Shown here piece by piece: positions 22,004 to 29,659 of a DNA stretch of 36,737 nt. Source of the stretch: a virus; the IMG/VR virus record IMGVR_UViG_3300005043_000007, positions 1 through 36,737 of that record; one strand, given 5' to 3'. Position numbers and translations under genes: made by a program. The notes under the pieces are model-generated. The model was not told the origin of the DNA. It ran no database searches and saw only the letters and a list, made by a program, of their open reading frames with translations. Every line of letters begins with the position of its first letter. Position 1 is the first letter of the stretch.

Positions 22004-22456
22004 CTAACTGAAAGCGCCTGCAGCTTTTGCGCCTTTTGCCGCACCAAAAACAGTCGCGGCCGTTCCGAATATATCAGCTTTTTGAACCGGCTTCTGACTT
22101 GCTTCACCTTCAAGAATAAATCCTTCAGCGCGCGCCTTTGCATTTTTGATTGCTGCATCTGAGCTTCTTTTTCCAAGTTCTGTTGTTTCATCTGCGACCA
22201 ACAAAGGAGAACCGTCCAGAGTGACACCAGACTGAAGGAACGCTGCGATTTGTGAAGATCTGACACGCTTGGCATCAAGACGCGCTTGTCGTGCTGTCTC
22301 TGCGCCTTCTTCCGTGGATAGGCGCGCATTTTCTTCAGCTTGCCTAGTCGCTGCAGCGTTTGCTTTCTTTGTCTCTTTCCCAGCTTTTCGCGTGTCAATA
22401 AAACCTTTGACGGCTGAGAGTGCTTGCATTGCAAAAAACGCGACTTCTAAGCCCAT
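22004..22456 (-). CDS. Internal virion protein, T7 gp14-like
   Basis: 150 residues; GGAGG with 8-base spacing before the ATG. It has an Ala/Gln/Arg-rich helix (KETKKANAAATRQAEENARL, ARQARLDAKRVRSSQIAAFLQSGVTLDGSPLLVADETTE) and an Ala/Gly-rich hydrophobic C-terminus (ADIFGTAATVFGAAKGAKAAGAF). The R.aAf..SGV.ldGSP pattern is shared by gp14-type proteins, which form the outer-membrane part of the ejection channel. Its place before the two large core proteins agrees. Confidence 0.8.
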   Translation of the reverse strand: MGLEVAFFAMQALSAVKGFIDTRKAGKETKKANAAATRQAEENARLSTEEGAETARQARLDAKRVRSSQIAAFLQSGVTLDGSPLLVADETTELGKRSSDAAIKNAKARAEGFILEGEASQKPVQKADIFGTAATVFGAAKGAKAAGAFS

Positions 22457-22459
22457 TTG

Positions 22460-22903
22460 TTAATCCTCCAAATATTTCGCGAACCGAATATAATCGCGTT
22501 TCTTATCATCATAGTAGCGCAAAACCCCTTCATTATGAAACCCCAACAATTTACACCATTTATGATGTTCTGTTGCGTCCTTCAAGTTCGCAGTTTCAAC
22601 GCGGTGCAATCTCATGTCTCGCATCATATTTTCAAGCTGCGTTTTAACAACTCTCAACACTGCGATACTGTGTCCCTCTGCATATTCTGAAACCATCGTC
22701 CAGCAATGGCCTGTGTTGTTTGTCGTTTGCAAAATGCCGCCTACCACCAGAATTCTACCATCTAAAATGGCAGTAAAACAAACGCCATGTTCGGCCATTG
22801 GGTTCGACATTTCACTTGAAATCTTGCCGTATCTTTCGATATCTTGATCCGATTGCTTGAGTAGATCCATATGTGCTGCGTCATATGGGATTAATTTTAT
22901 CAT
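22460..22903 (-). CDS. GNAT-fold acetyltransferase-like protein (T7 gp13 position)
   Basis: 147 residues. The GNAT layout can be followed: IKLIPYDAAHMDLLKQSDQDI, GVCFTAILDGRILVVGGI, GHCWTMVSEYAEGHSIAVLRVVKTQLENMM, then MRLHRVETANLKDATEHHKWCKLLGFHNEGVLRYY, the typical 'R.e.......h....kLGF..Eg' ending. Podophages often carry such a gene between the nozzle and the core proteins. The role in the particle or in assembly is unclear. It overlaps the upstream gene by 4 bases (ATGA). Confidence 0.8.
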   Translation of the reverse strand: MIKLIPYDAAHMDLLKQSDQDIERYGKISSEMSNPMAEHGVCFTAILDGRILVVGGILQTTNNTGHCWTMVSEYAEGHSIAVLRVVKTQLENMMRDMRLHRVETANLKDATEHHKWCKLLGFHNEGVLRYYDDKKRDYIRFAKYLED

Positions 22904-25440
22904 TTCTCCATTGTCTCCATGAGTGGTTGCAAGTATTGAATATGTGAAGGCACAGGCTTATCGTGCATCCAGTAGATATATTTTTCTTGTTCCCATCCAT
23001 CAGGCATTTGAACTTCTATGACGCCAGAGATAAGATGAGGTGGACGCCCGGCCACTGATCCTAGTTCTCTATATGATGGGTTTTCCAAATTATAAAGGGA
23101 CGTACCGAATTTTGTACCTAATGTTGCACGAATACGAACGCCCATTTTAGTCATGGCGCGTTCTTTCGTCATGGCAGAACCTAGTTCAGCTCCACCATTG
23201 ACATCTTGGGTTTTCCCTATACCGATCATGGCAAGGCCGACAATCACATAACCGGCATCATCATCCAAAGTCACTTCGCCGTCAGTGACAACTTCGTCTT
23301 CTTGGACACCACCGTCGGCCAATATGACCACAGTTTCGCCTTCCAAATGGTTCAGACCAGCCAATCCTTTCGCCATAAAGTACCATTCGCCGGTTAACCA
23401 GCTTGCGGTTTCGACGTCGTATTTTATAATTCCTGTGACTTCAGTGTCCGAATTAAATCCGGTGATCTCTATTTGACCGCCGTCAGGTGATTGAATACGG
23501 CGCAGTTCATTCGCCATTGCAGCGGTGAAGAACGGCGCACTTGCTGTAACAGTGACCAAATCATCGACTTCAAGATCCCCTGCTATAGTGATGTCAACAG
23601 TCGCAAGATCACGCCCATCATAACGCAGCGCAGAATCACAATGAACTAGAGTTTTTTGCACATTCCAAAGAGCAGACAGCCAAGTCGTTTCGTCGGCTAG
23701 TTTATTATCTTCACCTGTGAAGAAGTCTTCAAAGATAGGGATCTCGGCTTGATTAGGGACATATTCGACAGATCTTCGCGTTTGTCCGTTGATCGTGCGT
23801 GTGACCATTTGCCACAGTTCATCGTCTTCATCAGCGTCAGGAATAGTCGCCACAGATCCCCAAAGACCATTCGTCTTGTGCAAGTGCCAGGCAACGACTT
23901 GTTGTGCAGGGTCAAACGTTAAGCCAGCCAGCTTGCCGTCATTACGAACGCCCCAAATAATATTCGGAGTTCCGGCCGTAAAACTGAATTGTTTGAATTT
24001 TGATGATCCAATGTGGTCAGCCAATAAAGTCCGATCTGGTGACGTATATCCATCTTGAAGCGCATTATATTCGAAGCTGCGCACGGTTCGGCCGTTTCTT
24101 TGTGGATAAAGGATATATGAATCTAAGCGGATAGGTCGGACAGTGGACACGCCATTGAACGACGTCGGCTTGACTGAAATGTTCGTCGGGGTGATTGCGT
24201 TATTATCACCGCCGCCAGTGACGCGGAACTCAGCGCCAGAAGTACCAACACCGATATAATTCTCAGCGCCCAAGATCCAGCGAATGCGGTTTGCCTGGTC
24301 AGCACGTAATTTGTAAATAATAGCATCGCTGTCAAGTGTGCCGGTCGTGAAATCATCAAGTTCGCCGTCTTCTCGTATTTTAGAAAACCACATGCGCGTC
24401 GGAAATGCATCAGAAGCGCCATATATAAGGCGGCCATCGAATAGCGTCACGATCGAAGGATAAGAAAACGCGGTGAATTTTTCAGCAATACCGGCCGCGC
24501 CTGTATGCGCAGCATTGTCAGTACTATCATAATCTTCAAGTTCGAATGTATTTAGCGCTACGTTTCTGACAGTGAAGTTTTTATTGTTAACTTCTGTCAT
24601 GCCTGTGCCGCCAGAAAGGAAGACGATATCGCCGTTTGAATATCCATGCGTGGCAATGGTAACGACTGCGGGGTTCGCTTGCGTGATGTTTGTTATGATT
24701 TGCCCTGCGGCTTTGGTCGTTCCGAAAGGATTGGATATAATATCAAATATGACATTCGTCCAGGCCGTATGTGACGTTCTTGTCAATTTTTGCGGCGCAA
24801 AATCTGCATGCACAAGATACATTGTGTTTTCTGTTTGGGTATAATCGAATTCAAAAAGATCATCTTCCAATAATGTACTTGCAACTTGGACAATTTCCGC
24901 CACAGTTCCGCCCGATGTATAAGCACCGAAGCCGGTTGTATCAATATTAACTGCGGCCGGTGTTTGTAGTTCAAAGGTGTTTGCTCCGACATTGACGTTC
25001 GCAACCATATATTCAATATCGTTAACTTGGGTCATTCCACCCACACCGGACAAAACAATCGGATCACCATTCGCATATGTGTCAGCACCGTCATACGTCA
25101 CGACAGCAGGGTCGGCTTGTGTGATATTTGTGATCGCTTGGGGGGTTTCTGTATTCAGTCCATGATCTCTATACATGCGAATAAAAGAATCAGTGAACTC
25201 TAAGATATACGCCTGTTCTGTTTGGTAGATAAACGGCACAAGGCGCGCCGGGTTGTTGTTTTTGGTCGTAGCCACAAAGATAGAGCCTTCACGAAGAGAC
25301 GCCTCACCTTGTGCTGTGACTTTGTAGTTCTGAAGGTAATCAAGAGCCTGGTCGTAGAAATCTAAATCAACACGGCCGCGAAGTTTCGGGCTTATGTAGC
25401 CGTAGTTCATTGCCGTGAAATCTGGGGTAACTCTAGTCAT
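22900..25440 (-). CDS. Tail tubular protein B (nozzle)
   Basis: 846 residues. The N-terminus is characteristic: TPDFTAMNYGYISPKLRGRVDLDFYDQALDYLQNYKV, SLREGSIFVA, FIYQTEQAYILEFTDSFIRMY. The rest is beta-rich, with FSYPSIVTLFDGRLIYGASDAFPTRMWFSKIREDG and FRVTGG typical of nozzle proteins. Two homologous repeats of about 75 residues (103-183 and 248-320) are inserted near the N-terminus. It forms the end of the short tail below tail tubular protein A. The start overlaps the previous stop (TAATG). Confidence 0.9.
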   Translation of the reverse strand: MTRVTPDFTAMNYGYISPKLRGRVDLDFYDQALDYLQNYKVTAQGEASLREGSIFVATTKNNNPARLVPFIYQTEQAYILEFTDSFIRMYRDHGLNTETPQAITNITQADPAVVTYDGADTYANGDPIVLSGVGGMTQVNDIEYMVANVNVGANTFELQTPAAVNIDTTGFGAYTSGGTVAEIVQVASTLLEDDLFEFDYTQTENTMYLVHADFAPQKLTRTSHTAWTNVIFDIISNPFGTTKAAGQIITNITQANPAVVTIATHGYSNGDIVFLSGGTGMTEVNNKNFTVRNVALNTFELEDYDSTDNAAHTGAAGIAEKFTAFSYPSIVTLFDGRLIYGASDAFPTRMWFSKIREDGELDDFTTGTLDSDAIIYKLRADQANRIRWILGAENYIGVGTSGAEFRVTGGGDNNAITPTNISVKPTSFNGVSTVRPIRLDSYILYPQRNGRTVRSFEYNALQDGYTSPDRTLLADHIGSSKFKQFSFTAGTPNIIWGVRNDGKLAGLTFDPAQQVVAWHLHKTNGLWGSVATIPDADEDDELWQMVTRTINGQTRRSVEYVPNQAEIPIFEDFFTGEDNKLADETTWLSALWNVQKTLVHCDSALRYDGRDLATVDITIAGDLEVDDLVTVTASAPFFTAAMANELRRIQSPDGGQIEITGFNSDTEVTGIIKYDVETASWLTGEWYFMAKGLAGLNHLEGETVVILADGGVQEDEVVTDGEVTLDDDAGYVIVGLAMIGIGKTQDVNGGAELGSAMTKERAMTKMGVRIRATLGTKFGTSLYNLENPSYRELGSVAGRPPHLISGVIEVQMPDGWEQEKYIYWMHDKPVPSHIQYLQPLMETMEK
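24481..25134 (-). repeat. Two homologous inserted domains in the nozzle gene
   Basis: Residues 103-183 (DNA 24892-25134) and 248-320 (24481-24699) align. Shared features are ITNITQADPAVVT / ITNITQANPAVVT, the segments YANGDPIVLSGVGGMTQVN / YSNGDIVFLSGGTGMTEVN, and NTFEL in both. They look like small Ig-like (FCCH-type) beta domains, probably surface-exposed and possibly host-binding. The intervening 65 residues belong to the nozzle core. Confidence 0.8.
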
Positions 25441-26078
25441 TATGTCACCACTCTACCTTGATATTGTGATCCTAAAATGGAACGGCCTTCTTTTGCCGCT
25501 GTCCATTTGGATTTTCGTATCTTGTATTCTGGGGGCGATTCCTGCCCATTAATCGACTTGCTGTCAGAGAGTTTACTTTGATATGCGTTCTCCATTGTCT
25601 CTATCATTGATCGGTTTCCGGTCATATCATAAGCAAGATAAACAGCCAATTTACGCGCCCATAACTGAATAAAATTCGGCGTCATTTTGCTGATATCCTC
25701 TTGATCGAAGACATATCCCAATTCTATCGGGGCATTCAAATTTGTATAGATGAACCCATTCTTCACTTTGTATTCAGTTTCAGGGATAAGCTCATCACCA
25801 ACCCATGCCAGGCGAAGATAATCAGGAGGCAATAGGTATTTACTGCCGAAACGACCAGCAGTCGGCGCAGGGGATGCGGCCGGCAAAGAAACTTCCGTTT
25901 CTGCAAAATTCCATATGTGATCGATTAATACTTCGCGGCGCGCTTCGTCGATCCATTGCGCGGCTTTTCTTGCGAATTTACTTCCTTTATCGGGAGGCTC
26001 TATATTCGTGACTGCTTCAACCTTCAGGAGTCCAGCGGTAAGATTTGCAAGTCCTGTCGTCGTTGATATGCGCGCCAT
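25440..26078 (-). CDS. Tail tubular protein A (adaptor)
   Basis: 212 residues; AAGGA before the ATG. The sequence follows gp11-type adaptors: KFARKAAQWIDEARREVLIDHIWNFAETEVSLP, FGSKYLLPPDYLRLAWV, then DISKMTPNFIQLWARKLAVYLAYDMTG and a C-terminal helix (IETMENAYQSKLSDSKSINGQE). It forms a ring between the portal and the nozzle. The gene is directly followed by the nozzle gene with a one-base overlap. Confidence 0.88.
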   Translation of the reverse strand: MARISTTTGLANLTAGLLKVEAVTNIEPPDKGSKFARKAAQWIDEARREVLIDHIWNFAETEVSLPAASPAPTAGRFGSKYLLPPDYLRLAWVGDELIPETEYKVKNGFIYTNLNAPIELGYVFDQEDISKMTPNFIQLWARKLAVYLAYDMTGNRSMIETMENAYQSKLSDSKSINGQESPPEYKIRKSKWTAAKEGRSILGSQYQGRVVT

Positions 26079-26114
26079 TTTTCAATCCTTTGTCTCGGTT
26101 TTCAGTAAAAAGAA

Positions 26115-26142
26115 GGGCGGTGTCCTGGTGGAAACACCGCCC
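26115..26142 (-). terminator. Intrinsic terminator after the capsid cassette
   Basis: GGGCGGTGT (26115-26123) and ACACCGCCC (26134-26142) form a perfect 9-bp GC-rich stem with a 10-base loop. On the minus strand it is followed by TTCTTTTTAC. It lies between the decoration candidate and the tail tubular A gene. Confidence 0.9.
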
Positions 26143-26157
26143 CGCTTATGCATCCAA

Positions 26158-26646
26158 TTAAGCCGCAAGACCTTCTAGGATGTAAACCACATCGCCAGCA
26201 GTCGCGCCGGCGGTGTTAGCAGTCAATACGATATCATAGCGTGGTTTCGTAGTTGTTGGGTTAAGGCCAAGCAATTCAGCGATGCTTTTCAGCGCGCCGG
26301 TGTCAGCAATATCCACAGCGGATAGTCCGTCTAGAACCTTAGATGCAGCAGCCAAAGTTTGACCATCCACAAAAAGATCTTTATCGACGACGATACCTGT
26401 CTCCGAATCATAGACGCCGATATCGTAGTCCGTTCCGCCAGTGATGGCATCGCACATCAGCGTACTAAGCACAGGAACGAAAGACGAAGGAACGTCCTTC
26501 AACAGAAGATAAGTCGATCCATCATCATCGGCAACTAAGATTGCAGTTGCACCGACACCACGAATAACTTCATGCGAGCCGCTACCTGGTTCGGTTTTTT
26601 CCCCGACGTTAACAGCGTTATTGGCAAAATAATCTTGAACAGTCAT
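26158..26646 (-). CDS. Candidate head decoration/stabilising protein
   Basis: 162 residues, AAGGA 8 bases before the ATG. The protein is rich in Thr, Val, Asp and Gly: VIRGVGATAILVADDDGSTYLLLKDVPSSFVPVLSTLMCDAITGGTDYDIGVYDSE, then a helical part (AAASKVLDGLSAVDIADTGALKSIAELLGL) and RYDIVLTANTAGATAGDVVYILEGLA. A small beta protein immediately after the capsid gene, in the same transcription unit bounded by terminators, is most often a decoration protein. No family recognised; the call is from context. Confidence 0.65.
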   Translation of the reverse strand: MTVQDYFANNAVNVGEKTEPGSGSHEVIRGVGATAILVADDDGSTYLLLKDVPSSFVPVLSTLMCDAITGGTDYDIGVYDSETGIVVDKDLFVDGQTLAAASKVLDGLSAVDIADTGALKSIAELLGLNPTTTKPRYDIVLTANTAGATAGDVVYILEGLAA

Positions 26647-26674
26647 GACACTATTCCTTTCTTTATTTTAGGGT

Positions 26675-27568
26675 TTAAGGTGTGTGCGTTGTTTGGAACT
26701 CTTGAACACGTGCGCCCTCTTTACGGACAGCGCCGATCATAAGAACAGCTTGAACCTGTTTTGCACGGTTAAGATCTGGACGAATATCCATGAACACTTC
26801 AGCGTCTTTCGCCAAACCGACTTCGATACCACCACTTGCAAGCGCGATACATGAACGCACGTTACCAGCAGAGACAGCTAGGATCGGGTTAGATACTTTG
26901 CCACCAAAATGCGTTAGATCAAGGCCAGCCGCATTGACGATCTTGCCTTTCTCAATTGCAAACTGACGTGTAAAGTCGCCAGATGTTAGCTCCGACTCCT
27001 GCATGAAATCAGTGTGTTCTTCACCGGAAATCAATAAGGACATATCTTCTTCGATTTCTGTCCCGATCTCGAAGTCCATAAAGTTTTCACCAACTTCAAG
27101 AAGTTTTTCGTATGTTGAACCAGCAGTCGCATCCACAACTTGAACGCCATCAGCGGCAGCGGTGACAGAAGTTGTCATTTCGCGACCTGTGAAAACAGTG
27201 GCCAAAGCAGCTTCGACCACAATACGGTCAAACTGGCGGAACATTGCTCTTGCAACAGCCATCGAATAATTACGTTCTGGATCGATTAGAACACCCAGTT
27301 CGTCTTTATTGTCTAGATAGATGGTACAACGGAATTCACGCATGCGGAGACGACGTCTACCGTGTACGATATCTTGTCCCTGTGTTTTCTGGTGACGCGA
27401 TGTAATTTCGATAGCTTCAAGGCTATCCATCGTTTCGACCGTCTTGTCATGGGTTGTCAATGGCGTGACGATTACTTTGTCGCGAAGGCGGGTTTTCATT
27501 TGTTGGCCATTGGTATGCACTTGATCAGCGAATTGTATCGCGAGTGCGGTATCAATTTGATTTGTCAT
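26675..27568 (-). CDS. Major capsid protein
   Basis: 297 residues from ATG 27568, which has GAGG 6 bases upstream; an in-frame GTG four codons earlier is less likely. The sequence has the pattern of podophage capsid proteins: FADQVHTNGQQMKTRLRDKVIVTPL, GRRRLRMREFRCTIYLDNKDELGVLIDPERNYSMAVARAMFRQFDRIVVEAAL, then ELTSGDFTRQFAIEKGKIVNAAGLDLTHF and a C-terminal region with IALASGGIEVGLAKDAEVFMDIRPDLNRAKQVQAVLMIGAVR. The position after the scaffold, its own promoter and structured leader, and the flanking terminators all fit the most abundant virion protein. Confidence 0.85.
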   Translation of the reverse strand: MTNQIDTALAIQFADQVHTNGQQMKTRLRDKVIVTPLTTHDKTVETMDSLEAIEITSRHQKTQGQDIVHGRRRLRMREFRCTIYLDNKDELGVLIDPERNYSMAVARAMFRQFDRIVVEAALATVFTGREMTTSVTAAADGVQVVDATAGSTYEKLLEVGENFMDFEIGTEIEEDMSLLISGEEHTDFMQESELTSGDFTRQFAIEKGKIVNAAGLDLTHFGGKVSNPILAVSAGNVRSCIALASGGIEVGLAKDAEVFMDIRPDLNRAKQVQAVLMIGAVRKEGARVQEFQTTHTP

Positions 27569-27654
27569 TTGAGTCCTCACTAGGGTTTAAATTTATAACG
27601 GATTATTTCGAAGCGTTATCCGATTAAATCGGGCGCATTCTTGCCGTTAATGGT

Positions 27655-27690
27655 GGCCAGCCAACATGATTTACATGTTTTAATCTGGCC
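27655..27690 (-). promoter_or_regulatory. Structured 5' leader of the capsid mRNA
   Basis: The leader of about 150 bases between the promoter and the capsid ATG contains a long hairpin: GGCCAG (27655-27660) pairs with CTGGCC (27685-27690), and inside it AACATG (27663-27668) pairs with CATGTT (27674-27679). Smaller inverted repeats follow nearer the gene. Such leaders can stabilise mRNA or control translation. Confidence 0.55.
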
Positions 27691-27723
27691 TACTTTGAGG
27701 ACTTCGGTTATCAGATATGTATA

Positions 27724-27752
27724 TTCTAGCCTTTTTTAAAATTTTTGGCAAG
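27724..27752 (-). promoter_or_regulatory. Strong sigma70-type promoter for the capsid gene
   Basis: On the minus strand TTGCCA (27747-27752), a 17-base spacer and TAGAAT (27724-27729), each 5 of 6 matches to the consensus. The spacer is A/T-rich. The start would be near 27717, and the gap is otherwise free of genes. Confidence 0.7.
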
Positions 27753-27764
27753 TCAAGGAAAAAC

Positions 27765-27789
27765 CCCGCCTGAATACACAGGGCGGGGC
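27765..27789 (-). terminator. Intrinsic terminator after the scaffold gene
   Basis: CCCCGCC (27765-27771) and GGCGGGG (27783-27789) pair; on the minus strand the stem is followed by TTTTTCC. It lies between the scaffold stop (27814) and the capsid promoter, so it insulates the capsid unit from upstream transcription. Confidence 0.85.
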
Positions 27790-27813
27790 TTCCTACTCAG
27801 CAACACAGTAATA

Positions 27814-28860
27814 TTACTTACGTGCAGCTTCGGCGTCAAGTGCAGCAGCAGCATCTTTATATAATTGATTGACCTTATCGACCGTGCTTTTGTGATCTTT
27901 GTGCATAGCGTCGGTGTACTGAGGTGTGCCCATCATTTTTTGACCTTGTGCGCGCAAATCAGACGCCGACTGTCCAGCAGAGTTGCCACCGTCACCAGTG
28001 CTTATATCAGATAGACCATATGTTTTTTTCATATGTTGCGTGACTAAACCCAAAGCGGCCGCAAAAGCTGGTGTGTTCTTATCACCGATCGCCGCCTGTA
28101 TTTGAGTTCGAAGCTCTGCGTCAGGGATAGCTTGCTGCATTAATGCTGAAGCCTCTTTTGCGATCAGTTGCTTATCATCACCAAAGATTGCGTCCATCTT
28201 CGTGTTCAAGGCCTCATTCGCCGCCGCTTCTCCTGCTTGGTGTTCTTCAAACATAGCAGTGCGCAAGGCATTCGCAGCTTCTCCGGGGATATTATTTGCG
28301 TGCAATAAGGTCGCCCATTTATCAGCGTGTGCCTGATCGTATGCTTCGTCAGCCATTCCTTCAGGCTTTTCAAATCCATAGCCAGCCGATTCTTTTGGAA
28401 CTCCAAGAGCTTCATTGAAAGCAGCGCGTTCTTCAGGTGTAGCATTTTCGCCAGGAACGCCGACTTGTGGCTGTCCGATCTTTGACTGTGCTTCCAGAAG
28501 AGACTTTGCCATTTCTTGAACAGGGTTTTCAGCATTGGCATATTTTTCAAAGCCTGGGTTTTTGGCTAGATCTTCACCAAGTAAAGAATTGAAATCTACC
28601 TTGCCCGGATCTCCACCTTCTCCACTGGATCCATCACCGCCGTCGCCGCCAGTTCCAGCATCACCGCCACCGCTTTCAAATAGTCCAGCTTTTCCGCCAG
28701 TACCGTCAGCCGTCGCGCTTCCTGCACCAATGTCAGCAGCACCCCCAGCGTCACCGCCAGAGGCTTCAGAGCCGCCACCACCAGATCCGCCAGCATCGCC
28801 AGCGGCTTCATCCATACAAAACGGCATACAAACGCCAGTCATTAACAAAAATTTTAACAT
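27814..28860 (-). CDS. Scaffolding protein
   Basis: 348 residues; AAGGAAA about 8 bases before the ATG. The first 90 residues are extremely Gly/Ser/Asp/Ala-rich (AAGDAGGSGGGGSEASGGDAG, GDGGDGSSGEGGDPGK), then the typical scaffold helices: KNPGFEKYANAENPVQEMAKSLLEAQSKIG, NATPEERAAFNEALGVPKESAGYGFEKPEG, and a C-terminal helix DKVNQLYKDAAAALDAEAARK. It directs capsid assembly and leaves the head before DNA packaging. It precedes the capsid gene, as expected. The Gly-rich start is unusually long. Confidence 0.85.
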   Translation of the reverse strand: MLKFLLMTGVCMPFCMDEAAGDAGGSGGGGSEASGGDAGGAADIGAGSATADGTGGKAGLFESGGGDAGTGGDGGDGSSGEGGDPGKVDFNSLLGEDLAKNPGFEKYANAENPVQEMAKSLLEAQSKIGQPQVGVPGENATPEERAAFNEALGVPKESAGYGFEKPEGMADEAYDQAHADKWATLLHANNIPGEAANALRTAMFEEHQAGEAAANEALNTKMDAIFGDDKQLIAKEASALMQQAIPDAELRTQIQAAIGDKNTPAFAAALGLVTQHMKKTYGLSDISTGDGGNSAGQSASDLRAQGQKMMGTPQYTDAMHKDHKSTVDKVNQLYKDAAAALDAEAARK

Positions 28861-28862
28861 AA

Positions 28863-29255
28863 TTATTTTCCTTTTTTCTTAGATTTAGATTTGCGTTTCG
28901 GTTGATCTTCGGGGTCGAAGTAACCCGAGGGTTTTATCTCGTTGTACTCGACACGCTTCAATGTTTCGACAGGAATGTATTTTCTTACAGCAAGATAAAA
29001 AGAAAGCTCCATCGCGTTGTGCGTCGTGAACTTCTCGCTGATATTGCCATCTTTATCAACGGCAAGAGGCGGCAGGTTATGGCCACACCTCTCTCTGATC
29101 CAGGCAAGAACGCGCAAACCGTGTTCAGTTTGAAAGGTTCTTCCAAAGTCTTCGCGCATCAAGGAGGTCTTGAGTTCATTAAAGTCTTTGGCGTTTTTCT
29201 CGTCCTGGACGCGCTTTTCTTCGCGCTTAGACGGCAGCAATATTTCATTTTTCAT
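28863..29255 (-). CDS. Small conserved head-region protein (Bbp19-like)
   Basis: 130 residues from ATG 29255 (GGTGG 6 bases upstream); the in-frame GTG three codons earlier is less likely. The core FNELKTSLMREDFGRTFQTEHGLRVLAWIRERCGHN..., THNAMELSFYLAVRKYI resembles Bbp19-type proteins found between portal and scaffold in BPP-1-like podophages. The tail is very basic (KRKSKSKKKGK). The function in head assembly is unknown. Confidence 0.6.
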   Translation of the reverse strand: MKNEILLPSKREEKRVQDEKNAKDFNELKTSLMREDFGRTFQTEHGLRVLAWIRERCGHNLPPLAVDKDGNISEKFTTHNAMELSFYLAVRKYIPVETLKRVEYNEIKPSGYFDPEDQPKRKSKSKKKGK

Positions 29256-29281
29256 TTTATCCACCAGAATATTAATTTATT

Positions 29282-29632
29282 TTAAATAGAAATTTTCTTC
29301 AGATCGCCGACTGTGATCGCTCCATCTTTGCCAGATCCTTCGATTTTGCATATAGCAGCATCAGAGGCAAGGCCTTCCATGCTCAAAGAAAAAGCAAGTT
29401 CACCAGCTTCATCAGATGCGAAGTTTAGTTTGACAAGGGCTTCACGAGCCTTTGCGCCACTGATTTTATTGTCAGCACGTGCTTTTCGTAAAGCTCTGCG
29501 TTCATCATCTTCGCGCATTGCGGCCGCCTTACGAGCTTTAGAATTCTTTGCATCAGTCTTTTTCTGTGCCGCAAGTATTTTACGTTTGCGTTCCTGTTTA
29601 TGCTTTGGATAGCGTTCTACATTTTTAGTCAT
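29282..29632 (-). CDS. Basic head-region protein
   Basis: 116 residues. The first 60 are strongly basic and Ala-rich (KHKQERKRKILAAQKKTDAKNSKARKAAAMREDDERRALRKARADN), a likely nucleic-acid-binding helix. The rest (GELAFSLSMEGLASDAAICKIEGSGKDGAITVGDLKKISI) could be a small folded domain. It is located between portal and Bbp19-like genes. No family recognised. Confidence 0.65.
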   Translation of the reverse strand: MTKNVERYPKHKQERKRKILAAQKKTDAKNSKARKAAAMREDDERRALRKARADNKISGAKAREALVKLNFASDEAGELAFSLSMEGLASDAAICKIEGSGKDGAITVGDLKKISI

Positions 29633-29659
29633 GGGGATCGTCCTTTTTCTATGGTTAAA

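Noticed and set aside
28535-28882. Plus-strand Pro/Ser-rich open frame
   Set aside because: It is the antisense image of the Gly-rich start of the scaffold gene.
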